A stretch of 64,000 bases of DNA from Collinsella aerofaciens (GCF_028206995.1 NZ_JAQLFL010000005.1:107087-171086); one strand, 5' to 3'; counted from the stretch's first letter, positions 1 to 8,912 are shown. A program made the numbers and translations. Notes: a model not told the origin generated them from the sequence alone.

Positions 1-881
1 GTCCATAACGCCAACATGGGGCTGAACATGAAACCGAGCACCGTGGCGATTGCTGCGCTCACCCAGGGACCGACGACCGGAACCAAATGCATGATGCCGG
101 TAAAGATAGCCATGAGCGCCGCATACGGATGGCCGATGATCATAAAACCGATAAAGGCGAGGAAACCACCGCAGATGGACGTCACGACCATACCGCGCAT
201 GTAGCCACCGACAGAGCGAGAAAGGATGGCGACCATAAAGCGGTACGAGGTCTCCTTCTCCTGACCGATGATGGTGCAAATCTCGTGGTGCATGCGAGGG
301 TAGTCGCAGGCCATCCAGTAGGCAAGCACCAGGCCAAGGAAGATAACGAACAGCTGCGAGGCCGTATTGGTGATGAGTGGGAACACACCACGACCAAGCT
401 CGGCGGCAATCTGAGACACATACCTCGATGCCACGGCAACCAGCGACGAAAGATTATCGTCCAAATACTCCTTGAGCGGCGTGTTGTTGAGCGTCTTTGC
501 ATGCGAGATCATCTCGTTGAGATCGCCACCTGCAACACGAAGCTGCTCGGGCAGGCGGCTCAGGACTTCCATGATCTGACCAAAGAGAATCGGCGACAAG
601 ATACAAACGACACCGACGAGCACGGCAACAACAACAATAAGCGCGATAAGCGAACCGATGCCACGATTCACGCCATGGTGCTCGAGCCAGTTGGTGATCG
701 GGGACATCACAAAAGCAATGATGGAGCCGACGGCAAGAAACTCAATAACCGGCGCCAGGATGCCCATAAGGTTAAAGATGACAGCGGCGATGACAATGCA
801 GCCGACAACAGCCCAAATGCGCAGCGTCAGAATGCGGGTGTCGCGCAGCACGCGATCGGTTTGTTGGGGGTGCTCACTCAT
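1..881 (-). CDS. AI-2E family transporter (3' end outside window)
   Basis: This is a polytopic membrane protein of the AI-2E exporter (TqsA/YhhT/PerM-like) family, and about 293 residues are visible. The start ATG at 881 overlaps the stop of the sigma factor gene as ATGA, so translation is probably coupled. The visible protein begins MSEHPQQTDRVLRDTRILTL. A hydrophobic pair of helices follows, then a soluble loop around residues 105-160, then more helices, including a GIMHLVPVVGPW segment typical of the family's conserved P-x-x-G signature region. The substrate cannot be predicted, because the family includes autoinducer-2 exporters and Na+/H+ antiporters. It is the last visible gene of the DUF948-antisigma-sigma operon, which suggests stress-linked expression (inference). 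Confidence 0.85.
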   Translation of the reverse strand, partial: MSEHPQQTDRVLRDTRILTLRIWAVVGCIVIAAVIFNLMGILAPVIEFLAVGSIIAFVMSPITNWLEHHGVNRGIGSLIALIVVVAVLVGVVCILSPILFGQIMEVLSRLPEQLRVAGGDLNEMISHAKTLNNTPLKEYLDDNLSSLVAVASRYVSQIAAELGRGVFPLITNTASQLFVIFLGLVLAYWMACDYPRMHHEICTIIGQEKETSYRFMVAILSRSVGGYMRGMVVTSICGGFLAFIGFMIIGHPYAALMAIFTGIMHLVPVVGPWVSAAIATVLGFMFSPMLALW

Positions 882-1669
882 GAACGAATCATCACTCCGT
901 CGGGGTCGATCTTGTCCTGAATCTTCTTAAGCGTGCGGCGCAGCAGACGCGAAACCTGCACCTGAGAAATACCCAGCTTCTTGGCGATCTCGATCTGGGT
1001 CATGCCCTTCACAAAGCGCAGCTCGATCACCTCGCGCTCGCGCGGCGAGAAATCACGGATGGCTTCCTCGATCACTAGGCGGTCATCGGTAAAGTCGAGC
1101 TCGTTGTCGTCGTCGGCGTAACGGTCGAGAATCGAGGGGGCATCGTCGGAATCGGACGCACCAGGAGCCTCGATGGGCACCGAGGTATAGGCCGAAGACG
1201 ATTCCATAGCCTCGAGGACCTCATCGACCGTCACATCTAGATACTCAGCGATCTCCTCAACCTTGGGCGAACGCTGAAGCTCGTTGGTAAGTTTGTCAGT
1301 AGCTTGGTTGACCTTGGCCGAGAGCTCCTGCAGACGACGCGGTACGCGCACGCTCCAGCCCTTGTCGCGGAAATGGCGTTTGATCTCGCCCAGGATAGTG
1401 GGTGTTGCAAACGTCGTGAACTCGAGCCCGCGCTCGGGGTCAAAACGGTCGATAGCCTTGAGCAAACCCAGATAGCCGACCTGCATGAGGTCGTCGAGCG
1501 GCTCGCCGCGATTCTTAAATTTGTTGGCAAGAAACCTTACCAGGTTCATATGGGACATGACGAGCTGCTCACGGGCGTCCGGATCACCGGTCTCCTTGTA
1601 ACGACGAAACAGCTCGCGGGTTTTCTCCTTGTCCCAAGCGGTCTTGCCGCTCCGGGAACGTTCGGTCAT
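878..1669 (-). CDS. SigB/SigF/SigG-type RNA polymerase sigma factor
   Basis: This is an alternative sigma-70 family factor of 263 aa. Region 2 is clear around residues 55-100, with DDLMQVGYLGLLKAIDRFDP followed by the GLEFTTFATPTILGEIKRHF stretch. Region 3 covers about residues 105-160. The region 4 helix-turn-helix near residues 223-250 reads MTQIEIAKKLGISQVQVSRL. The TILGEIKRHFRD and RVPRRLQEL wording is typical of the group 3 SigB/F/G clade. An acidic linker (DSDDAPSILDRYADDDNELD) lies between regions 3 and 4. The start ATG lies one base after the stop of the upstream anti-sigma gene, and I see no separate ribosome site, so coupling is likely. It probably drives a general stress regulon (family knowledge). 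Confidence 0.9.
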   Translation of the reverse strand: MTERSRSGKTAWDKEKTRELFRRYKETGDPDAREQLVMSHMNLVRFLANKFKNRGEPLDDLMQVGYLGLLKAIDRFDPERGLEFTTFATPTILGEIKRHFRDKGWSVRVPRRLQELSAKVNQATDKLTNELQRSPKVEEIAEYLDVTVDEVLEAMESSSAYTSVPIEAPGASDSDDAPSILDRYADDDNELDFTDDRLVIEEAIRDFSPREREVIELRFVKGMTQIEIAKKLGISQVQVSRLLRRTLKKIQDKIDPDGVMIRS

Positions 1670-1670
1670 A

Positions 1671-2048
1671 TTAGATATCCGCCTTGAGGTCGAGGGAAAG
1701 CGTCAGGGGCGCCGCAGTCTTTTCGTAGGAATCGCACACGCTCGCGAGGATGAGTTCGGCATATACCGCTGCCTGGTCATCCTCATCGACAGTCGCCTGA
1801 TCGCCAAAGGTAAAGGTCATGCCCACGTGCGATTCATCGACATCGAATTTGATCGAGATATCGTCGGAATCAACAGCCGTGCAGCCAAAGATGAAGGCTT
1901 CCTCGGCAGCCATACGGATGTCCTCGATGCGATCGACAGACATAGAGCACAGGGCACCAACGTTGGCTGCCGTCATGCGCACAAGGCGAGCGAGACGCGG
2001 GTCACCGGCAACGGTCAGCGTGATGGGGCAGGTTGCTTCGCTACTCAT
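1671..2048 (-). CDS. RsbW/SpoIIAB-like anti-sigma factor with degenerate ATP site
   Basis: This 125-aa protein sits where an RsbW-type anti-sigma kinase is expected, directly upstream of a SigB/F-type sigma gene. Its predicted fold order fits the HATPase_c_2 family: an N-terminal beta strand, a helix ending in a MAAEEA motif near residue 50, and a beta-rich C-terminus. The canonical N-box E-A-x-x-N-A has become EEAFIFG, so the Mg-coordinating Asn is absent. I also see no glycine-rich D-x-G-x-G box. It may therefore bind the sigma factor without acting as a kinase (inference). The start ATG at 2048 has an AGGAG seven bases upstream, and the gene overlaps the upstream DUF948 gene by 8 bp. No anti-anti-sigma (RsbV) gene is adjacent. 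Confidence 0.75.
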   Translation of the reverse strand: MSSEATCPITLTVAGDPRLARLVRMTAANVGALCSMSVDRIEDIRMAAEEAFIFGCTAVDSDDISIKFDVDESHVGMTFTFGDQATVDEDDQAAVYAELILASVCDSYEKTAAPLTLSLDLKADI

Positions 2049-2628
2049 CGCAGGACTCCTCAGAGGTCTCGGAGGGTGTATAGGTGTAATACTGAGCCGG
2101 CTTGGCTACAGACTTCTGGCCATCATCGTCGCCCGCGGCGGCCTCGTCCTCGCCAATCAAGACGCGCTCGGTCGGCTGCTCGGCTTCTTCGGCGGCAGCG
2201 GAAAGCTTGCGCTCGGCTTCAGCTGCAGGAGCCTTCACCTTATTGAAGAGCTTCTGCACAGCACCGGCGGCAGAGTCGGTCACGCTCGACACAGCATTGC
2301 TGGCCTCGGCCATGCTGCCCGTAACCTCGGAAATGTCGCGAACCACGGCTTCGACCTCTACGAGATTGGAGGTAAGGGCATCAACTGCCGTCTTGCTCGA
2401 CTTAAGCAGCGGCTCCATCTGGGCAAGCGCCGGCGTAAGCTCATCGACAGCGCCATCGAGCTTTGCCACCACAGGCTGAGCCTCGGCGATGGTGTTGTTG
2501 AGGTCGTTCACGGTCTTATCGAGCGAGTCGACAACATTGCGGGTCTTGCGCAGGGTAAGCGCGAGCTCAGCGATGGCCCACACGCCGGCAACGGCGAGCA
2601 GCAGCAGGGCGATTTGAATGGGACTCAT
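2041..2628 (-). CDS. DUF948 domain membrane-anchored coiled-coil protein
   Basis: This 195-aa protein has one N-terminal transmembrane helix (IQIALLLLAVAGVWAIAEL). A long amphipathic, coiled-coil-like region with heptad-style hydrophobics (LDKTVNDLNNTIAEAQPVV and onward) spans about residues 30-130. The tail is acidic and low in complexity. This architecture matches DUF948 (YtxG-like) proteins, which in Firmicutes are general-stress proteins. The start ATG is preceded by GGAGG at five bases. It is the first gene of the sigma operon, and the 8-bp overlap with the anti-sigma gene implies co-translation. The molecular role is unknown, and membrane tethering of the stress switch would be speculation. 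Confidence 0.75.
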   Translation of the reverse strand: MSPIQIALLLLAVAGVWAIAELALTLRKTRNVVDSLDKTVNDLNNTIAEAQPVVAKLDGAVDELTPALAQMEPLLKSSKTAVDALTSNLVEVEAVVRDISEVTGSMAEASNAVSSVTDSAAGAVQKLFNKVKAPAAEAERKLSAAAEEAEQPTERVLIGEDEAAAGDDDGQKSVAKPAQYYTYTPSETSEESCDE

Positions 2629-2728
2629 ACAAGCCTCCCGGAAGAATCGAAATACAGACGCTTTTCATGGTACCCCAAAGGGGACCGAACATGCCATGAG
2701 CAGCAACGTGGGACAAAATTATCAGCAG

Positions 2729-4084
2729 CTACCTCGGTGCATTCCCGCTGCGGTCGCGTTCGCTTTGCTCTACGCGCCACTCTTCCCAGCCGCGCCCGGC
2801 AGGCTGCCAAAATGCACCGCGTTCCAAGCCTTCGGGCAAATAGCGCTGATCGACCCAGCCTTCGGGATAATCATGTGGATACTTATACACACCGTATTCA
2901 TCGCTGCCCGGGCGATGGCGATCGCGCAGATAACTCGGCACCTCGCGAAGCCCACTAGAATGGATATCGGCCAGTGCCGCATCGATCGAAGCCTCACACG
3001 CGTTGGATTTTGGCGCCAAGCACACATAGAGTGCAGCCTGAGCCAGGTTAATGCGGCACTCGGGATAGCCAATGACCTCGGCAGACTTAAACGCGGCATG
3101 CGCCACCAAAAGCGCCTGCGGGTCGGCGTTGCCAACATCCTCAGAAGCGTGAATCATAATGCGGCGAGCGATAAACTTAGGATCCTCCCCAGCATCGATC
3201 ATGCGCGCGAGCCAATAGATCGTGGCATCGGGGTCACTACCGCGCATGGACTTGATGAACGCACTGATGATGTCGTAGTGCATGTCGCCGTTTTTGTCAT
3301 ACGTAAAGCCGCGACGCGGGTTGGCGATCTTCACGTCATCCACGGTGATGGGATAGCGCTCCCCCGCCGCAGGCGCTGGCGTTCCCTCGGTATCGGGACG
3401 CGTGACGGCAATCTCGCTCGCAAGCTCAAGCGTCGTGAGCGCCGAGCGAGCGTCACCCGCTGCCAGCGTGCAAATGGTCTTAACCGTATCCTCATCGGCC
3501 GAGAATTTGCCGTTCAGGCCCTGAGGTGCCTCGAGCGCACGCTCGATAAGCATGGCGATATCCTCGTCCTTTAAATGCTCAAGCTCCACGACGCGACCAC
3601 GTGAGAGCAGCGCCGAGTTGACCTCGAAGTACGGATTCTCCGTCGTAGCGCCAATCATAATGACGGTACGGTTCTCAACTGCATGCAGCAGGGCATCCTG
3701 CTGCGACTTAGAGAAGCGGTGAATCTCATCGATGAATAGAATGGTGCGGCGGTCGTACGTATTCAGGCGCGTCTTGGCCTCATCAATCACACGACGCAGG
3801 TCCTTCACGGTACCCGTGACGGCGCTGACCTCGACAAACTCGCTCTTGGTATGGTTGGCGATAATGTGGGCCAGCGTCGTTTTGCCCGTACCGGCAGGCC
3901 CGTACAGAATCACGCTCGAAAGCACGTCGTGCTCGATCGCGGCACGCAGCCATGAACCCTTACCGACGGCCTTTTGCTGGCCCACGTACTCGTCGAGCGA
4001 ATTGGGGCGCATGCGCACCGCAAGCGGCGCATTCTGAAAGGAACGCTCGCGCGTCGAAGCAGAAAAAAGGTCGTCCATAGCCAT
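2729..4084 (-). CDS. rarA: replication-associated recombination protein A (RarA/MgsA)
   Basis: This is a AAA+ ATPase of the RarA/MgsA/WRNIP1 family, which acts at stalled forks. It is 451 aa from the chosen ATG. Walker A GPAGTGKT lies near residues 62-69 and Walker B LFIDEIHRF near 116-121. Sensor 1 (IGATTENP) follows, and the C-terminal MgsA tetramerisation domain contains GSDPDATIYWLARMIDAGED. An in-frame ATG also occurs at 4078 and a TTG at 4096. None has a strong ribosome site, so the start is uncertain by up to six residues. The C-terminus is slightly longer than usual and ends in a charged tail. dgt lies 54 bp upstream on the same strand. Confidence 0.93.
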   Translation of the reverse strand: MAMDDLFSASTRERSFQNAPLAVRMRPNSLDEYVGQQKAVGKGSWLRAAIEHDVLSSVILYGPAGTGKTTLAHIIANHTKSEFVEVSAVTGTVKDLRRVIDEAKTRLNTYDRRTILFIDEIHRFSKSQQDALLHAVENRTVIMIGATTENPYFEVNSALLSRGRVVELEHLKDEDIAMLIERALEAPQGLNGKFSADEDTVKTICTLAAGDARSALTTLELASEIAVTRPDTEGTPAPAAGERYPITVDDVKIANPRRGFTYDKNGDMHYDIISAFIKSMRGSDPDATIYWLARMIDAGEDPKFIARRIMIHASEDVGNADPQALLVAHAAFKSAEVIGYPECRINLAQAALYVCLAPKSNACEASIDAALADIHSSGLREVPSYLRDRHRPGSDEYGVYKYPHDYPEGWVDQRYLPEGLERGAFWQPAGRGWEEWRVEQSERDRSGNAPR

Positions 4085-4138
4085 CCCGTGTATCAATCAA
4101 AAACGTTTTCCACTAACAGTATACCGAATTAATACGAA

Positions 4139-5386
4139 CTACCGTTCGTTAATATAGGTACGGTGCGGAAACTCCAGACCAGGGAACAGCTTGCTCGTCA
4201 GCTCGCAGAAATAACCGTCCGTCATGCTCGCGATATAATCCACCACGGCTTGATCCTTGTCGTCCTGCCAGGCATAGGTGCGATCATAGTAGAAAAGCTG
4301 CTGCTCAATGCGCGAAATATGGTGCTTAAAGATGTAAGAGGACTCGTCGCCACTGTTTAGATCCCGCAGGCAACGGTCGTAGAGCTTTACGAACGCCTCG
4401 CGCAGCTCCGCCTCGGAATCGCCTTCGATACCGCCCTTGCTATAGATCTTCTCGTAGTTCTCGCGCTTGGCTCGGCGAATTTCCTCAAACAGGTCCTCGC
4501 TCATCTCGATGCGCGGCTTACCATAGCTGTGCTCAACGATATCGATAGAGGCATGCGTGAGGATCCAACTGTTGTAGGCACCGCCCCGGCCATCATCAAA
4601 AGCGTCGGGCGAAAGCAGGCCCGCCGCGATCGCATCCTGACGGTCACGACCGACGTAGGCAAGAATATCCGAGATGCGAACGACGCAGCCCTCGAGCGTC
4701 ATGGGACGCAGATGCTCAATTGCGCTATAGCCCGTGGCAATGCAATCCTCAACCGTCTGGTCAAACTGGTCAAAGGAGCCCATGTCCGAGAGCTCAAACA
4801 CACGCTGCTCGTACTCGCCGTTATGGCATAGCACGCCGTCGAGCGTCTGGAGCGACACGTTGCGGCCATACAACGCGTCGAGCACGCGGACCGACTGCAC
4901 GTTATGGAAAAAAAAACGCCCCGTACGCTCGTGATAGATATCGTTGAGGAAGCGCTCGCCGGAATGGCCGAAAGGCGTGTGTCCCAAGTCGTGGCCCAGG
5001 CCAATCGCCTCGATCAGATCGCAATTGAGCCCCAGGGCGCGACCGATATCGCGCGCAATGCGGGAGACAAGCTGCACGTGCAAACCGCGGCGTGACAGAT
5101 CGTCATTGCTACGAAAGCTAAAGACCTGCGTTTTGCCCGCATACCGGGTGTACGCCGGAAGATGAAGTATCTTTTCGGTATCGCGCATAAACGCCGGACG
5201 CATAAGCGTGCCTTTGTCGGTAGTGCGATCAATACGACGAATGACCTGATCATCGTTGCAACGATACGGGTTGACATAGCCCGAAGCACGATCGGCGGCA
5301 ATGCGCTCGACAAGCTCGGGCGACAACGCTGAGGGAATACGGTCCATGCGCGCCTTAATGACGGCCGTTTCTTGATTAGATTCCAT
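4139..5386 (-). CDS. dgt: deoxyguanosinetriphosphate triphosphohydrolase-like protein
   Basis: This is an HD-domain dNTP triphosphohydrolase of 415 aa. The metal-binding pattern is visible as His103 (GLHVQLVSR) and the HD pair in GHDLGHTPFGH at residues 131-141. A downstream Asp in VRISDILAYVGRD probably supplies the fourth ligand. The N-terminal DRASGYVNPYRCNDDQVIRR and FMRDTEKILHLPAYTRYAGK are typical of the bacterial Dgt family, which cuts dNTPs to deoxynucleoside and tripolyphosphate. I chose the start at 5386 because AAGGAG lies six bases upstream. Substrate choice among dNTPs cannot be told from the sequence. In many Actinobacteria dgt neighbours dnaG; here it is far from it. Confidence 0.92.
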   Translation of the reverse strand: MESNQETAVIKARMDRIPSALSPELVERIAADRASGYVNPYRCNDDQVIRRIDRTTDKGTLMRPAFMRDTEKILHLPAYTRYAGKTQVFSFRSNDDLSRRGLHVQLVSRIARDIGRALGLNCDLIEAIGLGHDLGHTPFGHSGERFLNDIYHERTGRFFFHNVQSVRVLDALYGRNVSLQTLDGVLCHNGEYEQRVFELSDMGSFDQFDQTVEDCIATGYSAIEHLRPMTLEGCVVRISDILAYVGRDRQDAIAAGLLSPDAFDDGRGGAYNSWILTHASIDIVEHSYGKPRIEMSEDLFEEIRRAKRENYEKIYSKGGIEGDSEAELREAFVKLYDRCLRDLNSGDESSYIFKHHISRIEQQLFYYDRTYAWQDDKDQAVVDYIASMTDGYFCELTSKLFPGLEFPHRTYINER

Positions 5387-5417
5387 GGCATGCTCCTTAA
5401 GAAGGATGCGCAATCGG

Positions 5418-5840
5418 TTACAAAGTGCAGCCCACGACCTCGATTATGGCAAAAATCGGCACTAAAAACGGGAGCAATGGCAGGGAGCGCGATTTTGTGA
5501 AGAGGCAGGAAAGGGCCAGAGCCAGGAGTGCGACGGCAAATGCCACGATGCCACCCATAGGGTCGAGCGTGCAAAGCGCGAAGAGCGCCTTGGCATCCCC
5601 CATGCCGATGCCCGGGATTTGGCGAAGACGACGCCAGAGGGACTCAGTCAGCACGAGAGCAAGATACACAATGACGGCAAGACCCGCGTGGTCAAGCGCT
5701 GTGTTAACGCCTTTGTCGAGCCAAACGCCCACTAACGCCGTCACCGCACACGCACCGGCAAGTTCATTGGGAAAACGTCGCTGACGGGCATCAATCGCCG
5801 CGCCGGCAAAGATGCAAATCCAAAACGGGATATAAAACAT
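5418..5840 (-). CDS. A24-family prepilin-peptidase-like membrane protein
   Basis: This is a short, hydrophobic protein of 140 aa with about five membrane helices. It carries the two aspartates expected of type IV prepilin peptidases. One is in AAIDARQRRFPNEL near residue 19, and the other is in the GxGD-type motif PGIGMGDAKAL near residue 80. The N-terminal cytosolic methyltransferase domain of PilD is absent, as in archaeal and minimal bacterial A24 enzymes. AGGAGG lies seven bases before the start ATG. No pilin gene is seen nearby, so the substrate is unknown. It ends 31 bp before dgt on the same strand. Confidence 0.8.
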   Translation of the reverse strand: MFYIPFWICIFAGAAIDARQRRFPNELAGACAVTALVGVWLDKGVNTALDHAGLAVIVYLALVLTESLWRRLRQIPGIGMGDAKALFALCTLDPMGGIVAFAVALLALALSCLFTKSRSLPLLPFLVPIFAIIEVVGCTL

Positions 5841-5871
5841 CGAGTACCTCCTCGAGCTGCATCGCAAAAGC

Positions 5872-5913
5872 AAAAACCACCACAAAGGTGCCTGTCCCCT
5901 TTGCGGTGGTTTT
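5872..5913 (-). terminator. intrinsic terminator after the GT2 gene
   Basis: Arms of about 16 bases (AAAACCACC-CAAAGG and its complement) flank an 8-base loop. On the minus strand the hairpin ends in a T-run. It lies 9 bases past the stop of the glycosyltransferase gene and upstream of the prepilin-peptidase gene. The symmetrical A/T flanks would also let it work in the other direction. Confidence 0.85.
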
Positions 5914-5921
5914 GGTGGTGG

Positions 5922-7217
5922 TTATTTGGCGCCTTGCATGACCTCGTCGAGGGTGACGTTTACGGCATGCTGGGTAGGAACCCAGTCGACCTTCAGGAAC
6001 AGCGCGGCCACCGTGATGGGGATATAGCTGAACATAAAGATCGGGAAGGTAAACAGGTTAGTCACCAGACGCCACTTTTGCGCGCAGTGAATGTGCTTGT
6101 ACTCAAAGATAGTCGTGAGCAGCGCCAGGATAAAGAAGGTCTGATACATCATGGCGAAGGTCATAATGAGCGAAGCGGCGCACGCCTGCATCTCGACTTC
6201 GGTAGCCAAGAAACCATGCGAAAGGCCACCCACAATCAAGAACGTCGCATTAGCGAGCATCGAGATCAGCGATAGCAGCATACCCGGGGCGATCGTCATG
6301 AACATGTCGTAGGCGGCAAAGCGATGATAGCGGAAGGTCGACTTGACCAGATGCTTGCCGTAGGTAAAGAACACCTGGTAAAAGCCCTTGGTCCAGCGCA
6401 TACGCTGCTTCCAGGATGCCTTGAACGTCACGGGTTGCTCGTCAAAGAACTCCGCCGGCGCATAGCCAATGCGAATACCGTGAATAGCGCAGAACGTAGT
6501 GAACTGAATGTCCTCGGTCAGCGTGTGGAACTGCCAGCCGTGCATGCCCTCAATAACACTGGCGGAGATGAGGTAGCCCGAACCCGAGACGGCGCAAGAC
6601 GTCTTACAGATATTACGCGCGTTGTTGAGAAAGCGCGCCTCGCGCAGGTACCAAGTAGCATTAGCTGCCGAGATCCACGAGCTGCCAAAATTCTTGGAGT
6701 TGCGATAGCTCGTGACCACATGGAATCCCTGGTCAAAGGCATCGTTCATCTTGGACACGTAATCGCGGGAGATAACGTTATCGGCATCGAAGATAAAGTA
6801 GCCTTCAAACGTGTCGGGATACTCGTTGAGGATGCGGTCGAAGCCAAAGTCCATGACCCAGCTCTTACCCTTACGGGCAAGATCATTGCGCTCGTAAACA
6901 ATGGCACCTGCCTCGCGCGCGAGCTGTGCGGTGTTGTCGGTGCAGGCGTCGGCAACCACGAAGACCTCGATAAGCTCGGACGGATAATCCTGGTCCTTGA
7001 TGGAGCGAACAAGGTTGGCGATCACGGCCTCCTCGTTATGCGCCGCGATAAAGAAAGCATAACGATGGAGTTTTTTGGCCTTGGGAGGCGCGACCTCGCC
7101 ACGAAGAGCGCCAATGACAAAGAAGACCACCTGGTACAGAAAGCAGACCGTGAGCAGCGTGACGACAATCTGGTTGAAGACCACGATGGGTGTGTTGGTT
7201 TGTAAAAAGGCGAGCAT
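5922..7217 (-). CDS. membrane-bound processive GT2 glycosyltransferase
   Basis: This is a family 2 glycosyltransferase of 431 aa. It has one N-terminal membrane helix, a cytosolic GT-A domain and about four C-terminal helices. The D,D,D,Q-x-x-R-W signature is present. The UDP-binding motif DACTDNT is at 90-96, DAD at 144-146, the catalytic TED at 234-236 and QRMRW at 271-275. This arrangement is that of hyaluronan, cellulose and poly-GlcNAc synthases and of some glycolipid synthases. The sugar product cannot be predicted. The start at 7217 has GGGAG five bases upstream. No other polysaccharide genes flank it. Confidence 0.88.
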   Translation of the reverse strand: MLAFLQTNTPIVVFNQIVVTLLTVCFLYQVVFFVIGALRGEVAPPKAKKLHRYAFFIAAHNEEAVIANLVRSIKDQDYPSELIEVFVVADACTDNTAQLAREAGAIVYERNDLARKGKSWVMDFGFDRILNEYPDTFEGYFIFDADNVISRDYVSKMNDAFDQGFHVVTSYRNSKNFGSSWISAANATWYLREARFLNNARNICKTSCAVSGSGYLISASVIEGMHGWQFHTLTEDIQFTTFCAIHGIRIGYAPAEFFDEQPVTFKASWKQRMRWTKGFYQVFFTYGKHLVKSTFRYHRFAAYDMFMTIAPGMLLSLISMLANATFLIVGGLSHGFLATEVEMQACAASLIMTFAMMYQTFFILALLTTIFEYKHIHCAQKWRLVTNLFTFPIFMFSYIPITVAALFLKVDWVPTQHAVNVTLDEVMQGAK

Positions 7218-7299
7218 GCAGGCTCCCAGCAACGTGTAACGTAAACAATCGTATATCTTACCGCAGGCTTACCGAGTTCAAGAAACCACCTAATACTGG

Positions 7300-8313
7300 C
7301 TAGGCTTCGAGAAGACCGAGCTGCGGAACGATTTCATCTCCAACGGCCGTGCGACCGAGCGAGCGCGGAGCCAGATCGTCGAGAACCGCAGCGAGATCCC
7401 ACGGCAACTCGTCACGGCACTCAAAGCGCTTCCCCGTTACGGGATGATCGAACGCAACGCGCCAAGAATGCAGGAACTGCCTGGTCAGGCCCTGATCGGC
7501 ACGCGCATCGCACTTGCCGTAGAGCGGATCGCCCACGCAGGCGTGGTTGATATGGCGCATATGCACGCGAATCTGATGTGTGCGGCCCGTAAACAGGTGG
7601 CACTCAACGAGCGTATAGCCGTCGTCAAAACGCGTGGAATCAAAGCGCTCGAGGACCTTAAAGGTCGTAATGGCCTGACGGGCAAAGGGGTCATCCGAAA
7701 CCGCCATCTTCACGCGGTCGCGCGTGGAACGGGCAATACCGGTGTTGATAGTGCCCTCGTCCATGGCGATGTGACCGTGAACGAGCGTGATATAGCGACG
7801 GTCGAGCGTGCGCGTGCGGATGAGATTCTGAAGCGCGCGCTGGGTGTCGTCGTCTTTTGCCGCGAGCATAAGGCCCGAGGTATCGCGATCCAGGCGATGC
7901 ACGATGCCGGGGCGGTCCTCACCCTGCACAGTACCAAGATGATCGATGCCGCAGTGGTAGACCAGAGCGTTCGCAAGGGTGCCGCTCTCGTGGCCATGGG
8001 CGGGATGGCACACCAGGCTCCGCTGCTTGGAGAGCACGATAAGGTAGTCGTCCTCGTAGCGGATATCGAGGGGAATGGCCTCGGGAATCACGTCGGTCGG
8101 GTCGTGCGGCTCGGGCAAGTCGACCGAGATGCGATCGCCGGCGCGTACGGCGTACTTTTTAGAGAGACAAGTCTCACCGTTGACGGCAACGGCGCCTCCC
8201 TCGATCAGATGCGCGCAGGCAGAGCGCGTGGGACAGCCATCGTTGGCGCCCAAATAGGCGTCAAGACGCTGACCAGCGGAATCGTCGGCAACAAGAATAT
8301 GGATGTCGGCCAT
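7300..8313 (-). CDS. RluA/RluD-family pseudouridine synthase
   Basis: This 337-aa protein has an N-terminal S4 RNA-binding domain (about residues 13-65, with GAVAVNGETCLSKKYAVRAGD) followed by the pseudouridine synthase domain. The catalytic motif HRLDRDTSG is at 139-147, with Asp142 as nucleophile. YTLVECHLFTGRTHQIRVHM marks the conserved second half. Members modify 23S rRNA, as RluC and RluD do, but the exact uridine cannot be assigned. The ATG overlaps the lspA stop (TAATG). The lspA-rluD pairing is common in Gram-positive bacteria. Confidence 0.92.
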   Translation of the reverse strand: MADIHILVADDSAGQRLDAYLGANDGCPTRSACAHLIEGGAVAVNGETCLSKKYAVRAGDRISVDLPEPHDPTDVIPEAIPLDIRYEDDYLIVLSKQRSLVCHPAHGHESGTLANALVYHCGIDHLGTVQGEDRPGIVHRLDRDTSGLMLAAKDDDTQRALQNLIRTRTLDRRYITLVHGHIAMDEGTINTGIARSTRDRVKMAVSDDPFARQAITTFKVLERFDSTRFDDGYTLVECHLFTGRTHQIRVHMRHINHACVGDPLYGKCDARADQGLTRQFLHSWRVAFDHPVTGKRFECRDELPWDLAAVLDDLAPRSLGRTAVGDEIVPQLGLLEA

Positions 8314-8912
8314 TAACGCTCATTCCTTTCGCGAATCTTGCGGGCACGCTCCCCACGCTGCTTGGCTTTGCGCTTAGCGCGGGCCTCATCACGGGCATTG
8401 AGCTCGGCAGTCGCATCAACCTCGCGGGCCGCGGGACTCAAGAACATGTAGCCGAAGAGGGCGAGCACAACGCCCACGGTAATGTCGATATCGGCCACAT
8501 TGAAGACGGGAAAGTCGATGAAGGTGGTGGCAATAAAATCGGTCACGAAGCCAAAGGCCAGACGGTCGATCGCGTTGCCAATGGCGCCGCCCGCGACCAT
8601 AGCCATGCCCACAACCTCCAAGCGAGCAAGCTGGGGCGCGCGAAGCAAGTACACGGCAATGGCGACAATAACCGCAAGCGCCAGTACGGCAAACGCTATG
8701 CCATGGCCCTCGCCCATGCTAAAGGCAGCACCGATGTTACGCACGAAAAGGAAGTCGATCACACCGGGGATAACAGTCACATGCAGAGCATCGCCCACGG
8801 CACGAACCGCAAGCTTGGTCAGCTGGTCAACAAGCAGCACGGTCAACGTCACGCCACCAGCAACACCCAACCGCCAACGCAAAGGCGGCGTCATATCCGC
8901 AGAACGACCCAA
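8313..8912 (-). CDS. lspA: lipoprotein signal peptidase II
   Basis: This is the membrane aspartyl protease that removes signal peptides from diacylglyceryl-modified prolipoproteins. It has four membrane helices and both catalytic aspartates: Asp116 in GGAIGNAIDR and Asp141 in FNVADIDITVG. The protein is 199 aa from the TTG start, which has AGGGG six bases upstream. An ATG at 8894 is the alternative start. A charged C-terminal tail of about 40 residues, rich in Arg, Lys and Glu, makes it longer than the usual 160 aa. It overlaps the pseudouridine synthase gene by one base. Confidence 0.95.
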   Translation of the reverse strand: MGRSADMTPPLRWRLGVAGGVTLTVLLVDQLTKLAVRAVGDALHVTVIPGVIDFLFVRNIGAAFSMGEGHGIAFAVLALAVIVAIAVYLLRAPQLARLEVVGMAMVAGGAIGNAIDRLAFGFVTDFIATTFIDFPVFNVADIDITVGVVLALFGYMFLSPAAREVDATAELNARDEARAKRKAKQRGERARKIRERNER

